NCBI GenBank assembly: GCA_004123355.1
Contig: SCHM01000003.1
Span: 6,653,058-6,717,057, forward strand
Length of the DNA stretch: 64,000 nt
From: Amphirosellinia nigrospora
Taxonomy: Eukaryota; Ascomycota; Sordariomycetes; Xylariales; Xylariaceae
Direction of reading: 5' to 3'
The notes below the pieces were generated by a model, which was given only the letters and a program-made list of their open reading frames with translations, had not been told where the DNA came from and did no database searches. The position numbers were made by a program, and so were the translations under genes. Every line of letters starts with the position of its first letter. Position 1 is the stretch's first letter. Positions 1 through 13,304 of this stretch are shown piece after piece.

Positions 1-391
1 GAGACCTTTCCCCATTTTCGAGTCTACTTCGACTGGTACAGAAATGGAACCGTGGCCATGGACGTGTGCGCGCGATGAAAGTATTAAGTGCCGGTTGAAC
101 CGCCTTCACTCCTCCTCAACCTCACCCCTTCACCAACCCTCTGTGCGCCCACTGCCAATACTAAATATTCGTTATCCCTTTGAGCCATGTGACAAGCCTC
201 CCTCCGTTGCTTTTCAGTCATCAGATTAGGTTTACGTTTCGTCACCCGAGCGCGACTTCTGCAGCCCACTTTCCGCATTCACTCAGTCACTGACATCGAA
301 AGTCTACCTGACTGGTCTAATTTATATCGAGGCGCTTCCGCCCAACTACCTACCATCCACATATTTCTTCCTTCCGACATATCTGAATGAT
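1..391. other. noncoding upstream region
   Basis: This stretch lies upstream of the inositol polyphosphate multikinase start. Short open frames exist on both strands but none resembles a known protein or has a convincing splice context. It probably holds the promoter and 5' leader of that gene. No individual element can be assigned. Confidence 0.4.
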
Positions 392-1855
392 ATGGCTACC
401 TGCCTAAAGAGATCCCTCTCATCACCAACAGCCATGTCGGCCACACCAGAACTACGCGAGCTGAAACGAGTCAAGACCGCTCCGCCTAAACCTAAAAGTG
501 TCCCAAAACACCAGGACTTAGTCGGTTATAAGCATGCCGTTGCTGGCCAGTCAGTTGTTCCTCCGCGCGAATATTGCAGTCTTCACAGCTGACCCTAGAC
601 CGTATTCAGTGATGGCACAATGTGTGATGCCGGTGGCGAGCTGTTCGTCAAGCCCTGCACTCAGGCTGAGGTGGAATTCTACGAGTCCGCCAAATTCCAC
701 CCCGACTTCGCCGAGCTTATGCCCGTCTTTTGTGGCAGCCTCGCCCTGCTCAACACTACCACCGCCGCTTCAATACACCAGCAGCTTCCGGATCTAATTG
801 ACCATGCCGAAATTCCCAAGGGACTCAAGCATGAACTGAAGTCGCATTTAGACCCGAGCATTGTTTCAGCCCCGTCGAGAAATCCAGTGCAAAGGAGCCA
901 CTAGCCACCGATGCACCAAGCAAGGAGGAGTCTGCCACAGGAAATAAACGGTCAGAGGCAAGGACAGGTCCAATCAAGACTGACCGCGCTATTGCCCTAC
1001 TAAATGCCTCTTATGGCTTCAAGAAGCCCAACATAATGGATACCAAGATGGGCCAGCAGCTATGGTCAAGACATGCGACGCAGGAAAAGAAAGAGCGGTT
1101 CGATAAGATTACAGAGAGCACAACACATAAGAATTTCGGCTTCCGCATTGCCGGCATGCAGGTGTATAAGGGTACTCATCCCACATACACGACATCCGAT
1201 AGTAAACAAGAGCCTTCTGCGAACGTAACGGGGCCGAACCAGGAAGGGTTCATGATGTATAATAAGTTATGGGGCCGCGACGATGTGAACGACTCAAATC
1301 TGGCAGAGTCGCTCAAGCTGTTCATATTTAACAAGGCCGCAGGTATTGACGAAGACCTAGGGAAACTGGTTGCAGGCTTATTTGCCAGAGATCTTCGACG
1401 AGTTGAAGAAGTATTACAAAAGGAAGAGAGTCGCATGTATTCTTCCAGTTTACTTTTTGTCTTCGAAGGAGACGGGGCTGCACTACGAGAGGCTATCGAG
1501 GAGGCAAAGGCCGAAGAGGAGACGAGGGAACAGATGGAAGCTGAGCTTGTCGCATCAGTGAACAAGAGAAGCGCGCCGCGAGCCGTCACCACTAACCTTA
1601 GGTGGATAGTGGTATCGGCATGGACGATGAGGAGCTCAAGTTTGTGACGCAAGCTGTTACGTTTGACCACGAAGTGGAGGAGGGGAGCGGAGACGACGAT
1701 GAAGACTACGACGAGATGTCAAGCTTCCCAACATATACACCTTGAAGATGATCGATTTCGCACACGCCGACTGGACTCCCGGCCTGGGGCCGGACGAGGC
1801 AGTATTGCTCGGTGTGAGAAGCCTGGCCGAGTTTTTCGAGAAGCTCTCGGATTAA
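392..1855 (+). CDS. ARG82: inositol polyphosphate multikinase (Arg82/Ipk2 family)
   Basis: The predicted protein of about 468 aa phosphorylates soluble inositol phosphates (IP3 to IP4/IP5), acting mainly in the nucleus. The family signature PxxxDxKxG is seen as PNIMDTKMG near 1030-1056. The SSLL motif (YSSSLLFVFEGD, about 1438-1475) and the IDFAH motif (KMIDFAHADWTPG, about 1745-1785) are also present. An intron at 550-609 (donor GTCAGT, acceptor CAG) joins KHAVAGH to DGTMCD. Starts at 392 or at the in-frame ATG 434 are both possible; 392 is the first. Three frame shifts are visible, near 869, 1590 and 1717; each is repaired by one added base, and conserved sequence continues directly on the other side. 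The downstream neighbour CLP1 is on the same strand 0.7 kb away. Family assignment is firm; the exact N-terminus is not. Confidence 0.9.
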
Positions 1856-2536
1856 AGTCGGGCGACTGTACAGTTTGGACGCCTCAGGGTTATCCGGTGT
1901 AGACGTATCTGGGAAGGCTTCATTGAAGAGTTTAACAAAGCATCTCTCTCGGAAACACAGTACATCATATGCCAAGGGGAGGCATAGGCGAACAAGGCGT
2001 TTCACAATAGTCATCTGAACTTTGCTGCATATATACCCGTTTGGTGCGTTCTCGGCACATCGTACAGAGGATAGCGACCATTAGACAGAAAACCGCTCTA
2101 CATAGAGACCTACCCAGCTACTATGATGCTCACGAATAATGATAGGACATGTGTTGCTGTGTACCCTCAATATCCAGTTACCTTTGAGGGATTGTAGTCG
2201 ACAAGGTGAAGAGGCAAAGGATCGACTAAAGTAGCCTATGAGTAAATATGAGGCACATCGTCTACCTTCAAAGTCATACTTTAGTAGCTACAATTGCAAT
2301 AGATACGTACCTAAGTAAGGTTACTAGAGTATAAAAGGACCTTCTCCACAAATGGGTATACTTTAGGTAACTTCTAGGCACCTTGCCCCACCACTTTATC
2401 TTGAAGCTGCAAGGCTGCGGGCAGCACCAGCACTCCCAAGTTTCAGCTCTATCTTCATGAAGTGTATTTAATCTTCAACCTACCGTCTCTTAGAAACACG
2501 CTTCACGCCTGTCACTTCTCCTGCCATGAACTAGAC
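1856..2536. other. intergenic spacer between the multikinase and CLP1
   Basis: No coding sequence is recognised. Frames antisense to the multikinase reach into the first part but are shadows. It presumably holds the multikinase 3' UTR and the CLP1 promoter. Confidence 0.5.
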
Positions 2537-4196
2537 ATGTCGATTCCAGGCTTGGGACAGTTAGCTCCCACAGTATGTTCTCGTGTTCTTCCTCTCTAAC
2601 CCATGACGCTCGCCGTGCTAATGCCGAATTCTCATTCTCGTAGGCTGCCCCAATCTCTACTACAGCTTCGCCCGCGTCGACTCCCACAAAAACACAAACA
2701 CTCGAGCCGTTCTGGGAGTACCGCTTCGATGTACCGCATGGCTCAACTCTGGCTATAAAGCTGGTGTCCGGCACGGCAGAGAAAGACGGCGCGGAGCTTG
2801 CCCCCAACACGCCCTACGCCTTTACCGCCATCAAGTCCAAGATCAACACATGGCACGGCTGCACGCTCGAGATCACCGCCCCGGCCTCGGGCACGTACGA
2901 TGCGTACACGTCCGAGCCCACCGCTGAGGAGACCCCCATGGTCAGCTACCTAAACCTGCACTTCAAGCTCGAATCGCTGCGCGCCGGCGCTCAGAGAGCC
3001 GGCACTATGGGCCGCGCGTGCTCGTCGTGGGACCCCCGAACGCCGGCAAGACCACCCTCACGCGCACCCTCACTTCCTGGGCCACGCGCATGGGCCGCCA
3101 ACCCCTCGTCGTGAACACGGATTCCCGCGAGGGCATGCTCACAATACCCGGGACCCTGAGTGCCGCCGTTTTCGCCACGCTTATCGATATCACAACAGAC
3201 TGGGGCAGTCTGCCCAGTAGCGGCGCGAGCGCGATACCCGTGAAGCTGCCGTTGGCGTACTACTATGGATTACCACAGTCGGATGACAACCCAAAACTGT
3301 TCAAGCGATTGCTCAGCCGCTTGGCCGTGGCCTCGACGTCGAGACTAGCAGAGGATGTCGATGTCAAGAGCGCCGGCATGTTGATTGATACCGGCGGTAT
3401 ACCCGCTGGCACTAGGGCGGCTGCGTATCACGACTTCGTCGGGCATATCGTCGCCGAGTTCTCGGTGAATATCATTATTGTGCTCGGGTCTGAGCGCGTA
3501 GGGAGCGAGATGCAGAGGCGATTCGGGGACAGACCACAAGTGTTGGTGACACCATCACAGTCGTCGGTTTAGATAAATCTGGCGGCGTCATGGAGCGTGA
3601 TGAAACCTTTATGCAATCTATTCGCGAAGCGGCCATTAGGGAATACTTCTTCGGTACCACCAAGATGACCCTCAGTCCATTTACACAACAAGTCGACTTT
3701 GCAGCTGTATCGATATGGAGGATCAATGAGAGTAAGTGTATTTACTTTGAATTCCACGTATTCCGCGTGCACGGCGATGTATTGGCCTACAAACCTATTT
3801 CCATTTTATCGCCATCCCACCGGCAAGTCCGTCCAGAATAACAACTAACAAATGTCTCTTAAAGCGCCTACTGCGGCATCGGCAGATAGCGGCGGCATTA
3901 CGTATGACGAAGGCGAGACACGCACAGACGTGCTCGAGAAAGCAGAGCCGTCAATGATGATGCAGAACTGTGTATTGGCCGTTGCGTGCGCCTCGGTGCA
4001 CGATGCCCCAGATGCCATACGTGACGCGAACGTCATGGGCTTGGTGTACGTCGCCGACGTCGACGAGAAACGTCGCCGACTGCGCATCCTGGCACCCGTC
4101 TCAGCGCGCCTCGGAGATAGACCCCTACTATGGGGCTCATGGCCAGAACACATGGTCAATTTACTCATAATAGTGAAAAATCTGTCTTCTGGTTAA
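2537..4196 (+). CDS. CLP1: mRNA cleavage and polyadenylation factor CLP1
   Basis: CLP1 is an RNA 5'-kinase-fold ATPase of cleavage factor IA in the nuclear pre-mRNA 3'-end machinery. The product of about 485 aa begins MSIPGLGQLAPT, followed by an intron at 2573-2643. The N-terminal beta domain follows (FWEYRFDVPHGSTLAIKLVSG). The Walker A loop is GPPNAGKTT at about 3030-3055, followed by NTDSREGMLTIPGTLSA, the segment where yeast has its DP...PG loop. The C-terminal domain ends in RILAPVSARLGDRPLLWGSWPE. A second intron lies at 3732-3864 with a CTAAC branch site. Two frame shifts, near 3010 (in GGGCC) and 3545 (in TTGG), are each repaired by one added G or C. The last 16 residues after WPEHMVNLL diverge from the usual short C-terminus and may reflect another small error. 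Confidence 0.92.
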
Positions 4197-7100
4197 AAGC
4201 CTGCAGCGCTTATTACGAATAATACCATGAGCTTCATGCATGTCCTTGAAAGTTCACTGGATACTAGTAGTTAAATGCTTGGAATGCGACTTGGGTCTTC
4301 TCACGGGATGTCCGAAATATGGATTAGAATCTGGCGTTTGTGGTGTTGGTGGGCATAGATACGAAAAGTACTCTACATTACCTATAGTTATACCAATTTG
4401 TTTGAGACTGAGATGCTTGTTCCTTCTCTCTTGACGTACTTTGCGCTGTTGGACGGCTAGCATATGTGTTTGCCACGAGACAAGAACTTAGATGTAAGAG
4501 CTTCTGTAAAGGACTTTGAAGGGTTTCGAATTATAAGCGCTTCTACGGAGCCAAGGGAGCCATGAAAGTCCAATCCCTTAAATACTTCGAAATAGAAGAT
4601 CGCTAGTCCACATACCCTAATAGCTTCACAATCTCTGGCTTCCTTGCTCGTTATCTCAGAAGTCGGGGGTAACTAGATGGCTAAAACCTGGTATGAAGGT
4701 TATAGTCTTAAGGCCTGAGTCTATACAATTACACGACTTAGGTAATCTACTGGTATGTGTGACACCAGCCTAAGCAAACGTATATACATGTAAAATTCTT
4801 AGGTCCTGGGCATGCTGAGGGAGTGAAGAGGTAGTTGGGTAACTTTAGAATCTCTACACCCGATATACCAAGCCAGTATATAATCCTGGGTTGAAGAATT
4901 AGTTTTACCGAGGAAATTTGGCGAGTAAAAGAGCTCGCTAAACCACTTATCACTTATGTTGTAGGGTCAACAATCGTCTTTTAAGGTAATACTCGTCTTG
5001 AAGTATTAGTGTGTAAGGATATAAAAGCTACGTCGTTTATTTAGGTCTGGGATATCCTACGCGTTCGCTTACCTTATATCCCCTTCTAGTTTATGGGCTT
5101 GACTCTGATGCTCTTTGTTACACGGACTTGGCACAGGGTTCCCTAAATACTACATTAGGAGACTAGAGCAGTGGTAAGATATTGTGAGTCTCAGTCAGTC
5201 ACCGAAAGCTAAGGTCGAACACCGAGACAACTAGTCTCCGGCTACACTCCCTCCTACAGAGAAGGAACTTAGATCCTCATGGCTCTTTGGCACCATAAAT
5301 GTATTATTTATGTAGCGTCACGAGGCTGGGTAGGCTTGGCTAAGAGCTAGAGACAAAGAGATACTCCGGCATAAATACGTAGTAAAGTATCTACAGAGGC
5401 ATATTTAGGGACTCTCGTGCAGCAAGCAAGTTGATAGAAATGTCGTTTTCGATAGTCTAAGAGTGGGCGGAAACATCCAAAGTAAGGATAATAAGCTCTC
5501 TAGGCTTTAACAGATGCAATATATCATATCATGAAGCTACGAAGCCACAAACAAAGAGATTATCTATATACATAGCTAAATTATGTCTAGGAAGGTGGTT
5601 TTAGAGACCTTCGCGCAGCAACAAGTATAGATGACCTACCCTAACATATTGGGATGCTATTTTTCTAGTATTATTTAGTAGCTTGAGAGACCTCTGAAGC
5701 AATAAAACTTAAGGGGGTTTTAGACAGGTGTATAGTCTGTTGTCAGCTCTGCTCCTGCTCATATATGAAGATCCCATCATGAATAAACACTGTGCCCGCC
5801 TCCCTGGGACAAGCCAGTACAGTAAGAAGGCATTCAGCGGTTTGGATCATTTGTGTGAATTCGGACAATCGGTTAACATATGCCCATCCCGCTCATCAGG
5901 ATGTGGACTAAAGCGACTGCCTGCATAGCATTGCTGACAGGGATACGAGACCTGGCATTAATAAGATTATACAACTCTATGGGCGGTACAGGGAGCTATA
6001 AGAAGGATCTATATATTGCAGGTGTTTCGGGTTGAATAAGTTATACGCCGTATTTACGGCCGAGTGGTTGCCACAACGTCCAACTTTGGAACCTACACTA
6101 GAGTTACTGTTTCGTATATCGTTATCTTGGTTGCCTATTCTGCGCCGGGCAAATTAGGCCAATAGATAGAACCCAATCCAGCAGTAGCACAAATTGCTCA
6201 CAGAGTCCCTTTTGATGTAAATGAGAAGGGCATGTCACCTGGGCAGTTACGAGTATTTCTTGCGGCTCGTGTAAAATTGTTCTGGGTAGAGCAGGACTAG
6301 ATTTTTGCCACATGGCTTGTGCTATAAGAGATAACTACCCAAGATCTTGCAACTCTCCAACCGTCTGGACTTTTTCCCTAGAAGGAAAGGCCTCGATTTC
6401 GCCATGACCATTCAAAAGCAGGAAAAAATGGATACATCTTGCCGACGGCATTCTACGTTCTTAAGCTACTGACCCAATTCTAACGGTACCCGCTAGTTGC
6501 CGAGGTATGGAATTGTTTAATGCATTGGCTCCTTTCTGATACCCCCTTAAGGGCATTCTAGGCTCCGGTTTTGTAGGAATGGCCTACAGAAGCCACGGGG
6601 ATAGAGCTGTGTATCTGGTAGTAAACACAAACGGTTACTGGTGGAATTACAATACGCCTAGTCAATACATTTGTTTTATACTGTTATAGTCATACTTAGT
6701 GAGTGCTAAGTTGAGAAAGTAGTATATTCATTTTTTCTTTTCTATTTAGACTGAGACATATTTTATCAATCATCGAAGAGTACTTTACTTGTACATCCAG
6801 CACTTCTTTCCAAGGATTGTTTTTCTACTTTGGTATTCAACGATTCCTTACTATCAAGCCTACCGTAAGATACTACTAGACTAAGACGAGTGATTCGATC
6901 AACACCATTTAGTACTCGTAATAAAATAGACAGGGTCGATTTTCCTACGGATATTAGCTAAGTTAAATAGGCCTACGGCAGGAATATTTTCCCCTTCTCT
7001 TTTCGAAACGCGAAATCATCGAGTTGAAGAAATGAAATGTATGGCAAGGGACCTAAGAACCAATAACAGATATCCTCGGTTATAGCCGGACCCTATAATC

Positions 7101-9685
7101 TTATTTTCCCTAGGAAGATCATCGTGAGAGTAGGGGAGCCAACAGGAACTGGCATGTGACGAATTCTTGCCTCGTTGTTTTCGGCCAACAGCTCGTCTTA
7201 GTGATATAATGCGCGCTTACACTAGTCCACTCTCGCGAATAGTACACCTCTTTTGAAAGAAAGGAAAAATAGCAAGAAACCAGAGGCTTGGCAAAGGACC
7301 TAGAGAAGCATGAAGAGGCTCTAGAACCGACGATAGACGCAGTGTTTTTTACATGGGGTTCGCTTCATTCCCAAGTAGGAAAAAACAATTGTGAAGCCTA
7401 GGTAACCAACGTAGATTTTGGTCTCGCGCTTAAACTCTTCAAACCCGGGGATTGGGGCTGCTTGGTGTGCGACCTGCCTAATCCGGTAATCTGGGGGCGG
7501 CTTCGAGTGGACTAAGTATATAAGGTTAGAATACCGTATGAAGCAATATGGCACCATCGTGCATCGAGCATACCTGTAAGCGTCCCAAGCTGTTGGGTGG
7601 CACAAACGATGAATGCTACCTTGCCATGAAGTTGTGTGTCCGAAGGATTTGCATTTTACTTGCGGCAGCTTGGAGGTCCAGCCTGAATACATGCAGACGG
7701 TACCTATTACTACCTAGCCTCCCCAGCAAATGGTCCATGTTTTTAGGTCAGGTACTTATGTGTAGATAAGAAGCCTCCCCTAGTACCAAGGAGCAATGCC
7801 GCCCAGACACTATTAGTCTGGGCAAAAATCCATCGAAGTGTTCCTGCTAATTACCCAAACTCACAAGAATGAAAAGCCCGGATATCAATTGTATGCAAAC
7901 GATGAGCATATGGCTGTGAGCGTCCGTGATGTTGGGTAATTAGTTGTAGTAGGCAGAAATACTACCAAGTACCTACCTGTAAGCGAGGTGCTCGGCGCGG
8001 CACGGAAGCATACGAGAACTTCTGAACCATTGGTGTGTGGGATGCATCTACATAGTACACTGCATCATGAGACATTACACTTACATGCCCCTTATTGGCC
8101 CAGTTCAGATGTCGTCTGAGCTGTGCCTCTTGTTGAATCGTCGGTAAGCTAATTCTCAGAGCAATCGACAGGAAGGAATTCGGACCATAACCGCAATATT
8201 CCAAAAAACAAGCCGGGGGGTCTACTATACTCAGTATCATGTAGCGACAACATGCATTGATATCATCGCCGACCTATTGGAGAAGCGGATGGACGAAGAC
8301 CTCGTATTGATAGTCATGGGCCCGTCAACTCATCAATCCGTAAGCCCCAAAGCCGTACACTAATGCGGAGGGACAGTGATGGAGGTATTCATGTTAAGGA
8401 TGGTTGCGTTCGTGGGTGATCGACAAGGAGTACGAGGGGGAAGGACGCAAGAACTTCTAGAAAGATGATATACGGCCTCCTAGTTGATTGACTGGCCAGC
8501 GGAATAGGTGCGTCTCGGGTTCGTCTTGGCGGTTGTACAGTTCCTGTGCAACTGTCTCGTGATGGCGTTATCAAGCTCTGTCAAGGCGACTTGGCCCGGA
8601 GCGGCGCCAATCCTGTAATTCGTCGTTGGGGATGGCGATATAGAGAGGCTTCTCAGCTATCTTATCGTGACACTAACGACCTGCCTAAAGCGGTAGGATA
8701 TCGCAAAGAGGGCTCCTCGTCACAGGCTCGCTTCATCTGCCCCGAAAGCTGAAGGAACAGAGCCAGCAATGCCGAGAAATGCCAAGGCGGCCGTATTGGT
8801 GGGCAAAATCTGGGCGGACCGGGTACGGAAGATTGCTGCGAGATGGTGGCGAGATATACTCTGTATGGAAAGCTGGAGTCGATGAGAAATCTCGATGTAA
8901 GAGAGTGGCACTGTGATCAACCTGCCACCGAGAAGAGCACCAACTTGAACAATTGCCAAAACAAGTAGACTTATTGTAGTTGTATGCTGTACTGTATTAA
9001 GAGATATACACCTTCTTAGCACATACGTTAGTAGATCTCTTGGCCTAGAACCGACTTTGGCCCAGGCCTTGGCAGAAAAGCCTCCCTTTCTTAAGTTGCT
9101 AGAGCATCACATCAGAACTACGACCTCGAACGGTCGTGTACTGCTGGGGAAAACCCGCCGTATCGGAATATTACCCTTATTTGGACTGGACAGGGAGCAC
9201 ACAAGGCCCTGCTAACCACCATGCAGTTAGGTACCATAGTTCCAGCTCCACTGGATGAGCTCTTGGTCCAGTCTGGAGCAGGAAGGACGCTGTATGCCAA
9301 CCCTTCTCAGCCAGCGATAAGGTCTCGCTCCTAGTAGAGGCTCTCAGGATTCTGCTCGGGACTATCTGCTTGCTCTGGGGGCGAGTCGCGCGCCCAAACG
9401 CCCATCAAGATCAAGGGCCAAGCCGCCGTACACGCGGGATGTTGATATGATATGCCTATCCCATGTAGGCGCAGCCACCATGCCAATGCCAACGCCAATG
9501 CTGCCATGGCACTGGGTGAGCTGGGGCAGCTGTGTAGACCTATATAACCGGCAGCGTCGTGCTGCACTCGCGCACGTTCTCTCTTCCCGACTCTTCTCAG
9601 TGCAGGTCGTCTCATCAATTAGTGATCTCCAGGTTCTCACCCTATAGTCGTAGTTCTCGGCTTGAGGCACAGTATCGTATTCACG
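4197..9685. other. gene-poor spacer with degraded repeat-like sequence
   Basis: In 5.5 kb no open frame resembles a known family, and the longest (7321-7692 on -, 123 aa) has no recognisable motif. Two diverged copies of one segment appear at about 5345-5440 and 5550-5630. They share an ACAAAGAGAT start and a GAC(C/T)...CGYGCAGCAA end, about 205 bp apart, and a third fragment may sit near 5680. This suggests decayed mobile or satellite-like DNA. The last few hundred bases upstream of 9686 should contain the peptide-transporter promoter. No terminal repeats or tRNA were found. Confidence 0.45.
5345..5630. repeat. pair of diverged short repeats
   Basis: Two segments of about 85-95 bases share several short blocks in the same order, ending in a GAGACCTTCGCGCAGC-like or GGACTCTCGTGCAGC-like sequence. 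Identity is only moderate by eye. It may be a relic of a transposon or a tandem duplication. Confidence is low because no computed alignment supports it. Confidence 0.3.
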
Positions 9686-11680
9686 ATGGCGGGTAAGGCC
9701 TTCACTCAAACTCCCTTGTTGTTGACCTAGGTCCAGGTATTGACTCCCTATCACTAGACACTCAAACCGCCATCGCGACTGTCGTCGCCCCTGTGAGCGC
9801 AGTCCGAGCCTCGGTAGACAATAAAGCCCTCTCTGAAAAGGTCGTCAGCCACACGGGCGAAAGTGACGATGTCGTGTACGATGAGGAGGGCCACGAGATC
9901 TGGCAAGGCCTCGTTCTTCCCACTGAGGAGGAGAAAGCTACGCTCCGCCGTGTCGCCGGCAAAATGCCTTCCACAACCTACTGGCTATGCGCTGTCGAGT
10001 TCGCCGAACGAGCCTCGTACTATGGCTGTAACCAGGTGTACAAGAACTTCATCCGTGCCCCTCTTCCTCTGCCGCCGAACGGTCCCGGAACGGGTGCGGT
10101 ATACCCTGGTAGCGAGTTCACGGCCGGCGCTCTGGGCAAGGGCTCTGCTGTGGCTTCGGCCGTGACGGAGTCGTTCAAGTTCTTGGCCTATGCGCTCCCC
10201 GTCTTCTTTGGATGGCTTGCGGATACGAAATACGGTCGGTTCAGGATGATCTGTCAGGGTGTCGCGATCTGTGGTGTGGCGCACATCATTATGATCATTT
10301 CTGCTCTGCCGTCCGTCCTCCAATCCGGCAATGCCTTCGGTCCCTTTGCCTTTTCCCTCTACCTTCTCGCCATCGGTGCCGCGCAGTTCAAGCCCAACAT
10401 TTCTCCTACGTTGATCGACCAGAGCCCGCATAAGAAGGCCCATGTTATCACGGACTCGAAGGGCGAAAAGGTCATTGTTGATCCCGAGGAATCCATCAAC
10501 AGCGTCATGTTGTGGTTTTACCTCCTGATCAACATCGGTGCTGTTTTCGGTATCCCCACGACTTATCTTGCCAGGCTGGTTGGATACTGGGCCGCCTACC
10601 TGATCCCAACCATCCTGTACTTGATGCTACCGCCACTGCTATGGTACCTGAACCCGCGTTTGATCAAGCAGCCCCGGGAGGTTCAGACTTGGGCAACGTC
10701 TTCAAGGTCCTTGGCGATATCTTCGCTCACGGCGGCCTCGCAAAGATCGGCCGGGCTGGCTTTTGGGACATCGGCAAGCCCAGTGTACGACGAGCTGCTG
10801 GTAGCACCAAGCAGTATCAATATGACGATAATTTCGTTCACGACGTGAAGCGCACCTTCCAAGCCTGCGCCATCTTCCTGTTTGCTCCTATCTGGCAGGT
10901 CAATGACTATGGTCTCGGTGCCGCTGCCAACGCTTTAACTGCGGCTTTGGACACCAAGGGTCTACCCAATGACCTGTTCGACAACCTGAACTCAGTCAGT
11001 ATCGTTGTTTGTAAGTGCCCACTCCTTGTGTTCCTTGGTTGCCCGTCCACGGCTCGGTTAGCCTATTAGTATGGAGTTGTAACTGATCACGACATGCAGT
11101 GGTTCCTATCATGACCATATTGTCTACTCCGTTCATGCGAAGGGAGGGCATCAAGTGGGATCCATCTCCCGTATCACCTTTGGCTTTCGCTCTCGGCACC
11201 TCGGATCGATCGGCTATGGTCTGCTTCAGTACTACGTTATCAAACCTCACCTCGGGTACAACGCCACAACATGTACAGAGATTGTAGCGCCGGGCGAGCC
11301 GGCGCTGTCTCCATCCCCTATGTCTCTACGGCCATCCCGTCATTATCGGTGCCATCTCGGAAGTGTGTCGTGAACGTCTCGTTGTACGGTATGGCCTATG
11401 CTATGGCGCCGAAGAATATGAAGGGTCTGGTGGCCTCCTTGAACCTGTTCAACAGTGCGATTGCGTATCCTTGGCCTGGCTGCCGCCCCTGCCATCAAGG
11501 ATCCAACCTCGTTTGGGTCTTTTCGGGCCGACTATTGCTGGTGGTGTCCTAACCGTCATCTTCTGGTTCTTGTTCCACGAACTTGACAACGAGGAATTTG
11601 TCTTGAATACCGACATGAGAGACATGAAACGCGACTCTGACGTCAGCGACGAAGAAGTTGCACGCCAGGCCCAGAGCTGA
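9686..11680 (+). CDS. PTR2: PTR2-type proton-coupled peptide transporter
   Basis: This is a plasma-membrane di/tripeptide:H+ symporter of the POT/PTR (SLC15) family, about 620 aa with multiple membrane segments. The PTR signature is clear near 9990-10030 (VEFAERASYYG), followed by FGWLADTKYGRFRMI and by AIGAAQFKPNISPTLIDQ. The first exon appears to be only ATGGCGG, with a 38-bp intron at 9693-9730 leading into MAGPGIDSLSLD. A second intron at 11011-11099 joins SIVVL to VPIMTIL. The frame shifts near 10675 inside CCCCGGG (KQP|PGGSDLGNV) and at least four more times between 11130 and 11570. Conserved segments such as GSISRITFGF, YGMAYAMAPKNMKGLVASL and GPTIAGGVLTVIFWFLFHELDNEEF lie in different frames. 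This is the most heavily shifted gene here, so true pseudogenisation is not fully excluded. It converges on the Ca2+ exchanger gene. Confidence 0.88.
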
Positions 11681-13304
11681 GCAGGTCATTGCCGGTGAAA
11701 AGAAGGTATAGACGTTGATTCAGTCTGAGTTTGAGCATGGAGCCAGTGTATTACCTAAATCTCGCCCAGCACGATGATAGTCGATGATGGCCTCATATTT
11801 AAAATATCAGGAAGATTTAGACTTGTAAACTGGTAGAGAAGGTTGGTTACGCTAGATACCATAGAGCGATAGGAATGTATAAATCAGTCAACCACGACTT
11901 GTCTTTACGCACTTGTGGTAAGCATTGGAAGGAGCAACGATCCGATCAGTCAACAAGATGGGAATCGCGTGAATATATGCAAACGAAGGTAGCTTCCCGG
12001 ATGGACTCATGAACCATGAACCTTGTATCATTCATTTGACTCTCCACTTGTCAATCCCCGTTCTGGTCTAACACGCCTTCACCCCGTATTCTTCGCCCCC
12101 AACCCGTCATGTTCGCGGCTGAGTTTGTTACGGTATATATCTATTGGCCGGCTTCGGCTTCGGCTTCGGTGTTCACCTCTGGCGGACTACAATTTATTCT
12201 TGGACGGGTGGTCTAGGCTGTTTTTGGCAGCTTAGCTCGCATTCTCGGCTTCAATTTCGGAAGTCGGCTCAAGATGCTCAAGATGGGGTTGAATGTATTC
12301 ATACTTGGCAACTATACTCTATAAACGAAGCACTTGCGCCTACAGGAAGACTGTCTACTGTCTAACATGCAACCCAGTAGTTATGTAGAAACCCAAAATT
12401 CCACGCATTTCCCCCAGCACCCCAGCAGTCTATCAAGGTCCTTCCTGAATAGGAAGGGCCAAGAAGTTGGTAAATAAGAATGCTGATACGGTAGATATCC
12501 CATTTTAGAGAGAGGTTGAACTTTGATAACTGATTACTGACGACAACAGCTGAACGGAAAGAAGCGACAACGAGAAAGAAGAATCACAATCACATTTCGT
12601 CTCATGTCTGAATACCCCAAACAGCTTATACAGGCCCAACTCTATTATTAGGAAGGCGACTTCAGCGCATAGTGGTTTTCGTGCAGAGTGATCGACTCAA
12701 ACAAATCCTAATTCCTTCAAGGAGCCTGGCTAGCAGCCTACAGAGGGTTCTGACAGAGCACAAAGCAAACCTATTAGCTCATCACAACACCAACAACTCA
12801 ACTACTAGCAGATAGTCGAATAGCCATCCCACGGTCTCACTAGAGAAGAAGTAAAGAGTCGGCTAGGTATTATAATACCTAGATGCGAAATTCATGGCCT
12901 AGCACAAATAGGATGGGAATAAATCCTCATAAAATCTCCACCTAGACAGCAATTCTTAGCTGAGATGAACGTCGTTTCATCCTTGTCTTGTTAAGTTATC
13001 AAGCACCCTGAGATTTCAGTATGTATAATTCAATAGAGAACTCCAAAACTACGGTAAAGATTATAGTAAGCTATGTTCTACTGCTGATACATAACAAGAT
13101 TCTACGGTAAGGTTAGAGGGTGTATAGCCTTGGTATACTCTGAATTGATCCTAGAATTTCGTGTGTGGTGCTTTCGTACAAGATTCCGACTCGTGCCAAA
13201 TGACCATCTTTTCCCTGCATCTTTAACACTCGGTGAAGATATGAAAGATACTATGGCAGTGAGCGAGCCTCGGGGCATCTTGGTTGCCTGGTTTCCTTGG
13301 TGTT

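Noticed and set aside
7321-7692. 123-aa minus-strand frame, considered as a retrotransposon fragment
   Set aside because: None of the integrase or reverse-transcriptase motifs could be found in it or its neighbourhood.
8720-9022. 100-aa minus-strand frame with a hydrophobic start
   Set aside because: The hydrophobic stretch is not followed by any recognisable domain, and neighbouring frames do not extend it.
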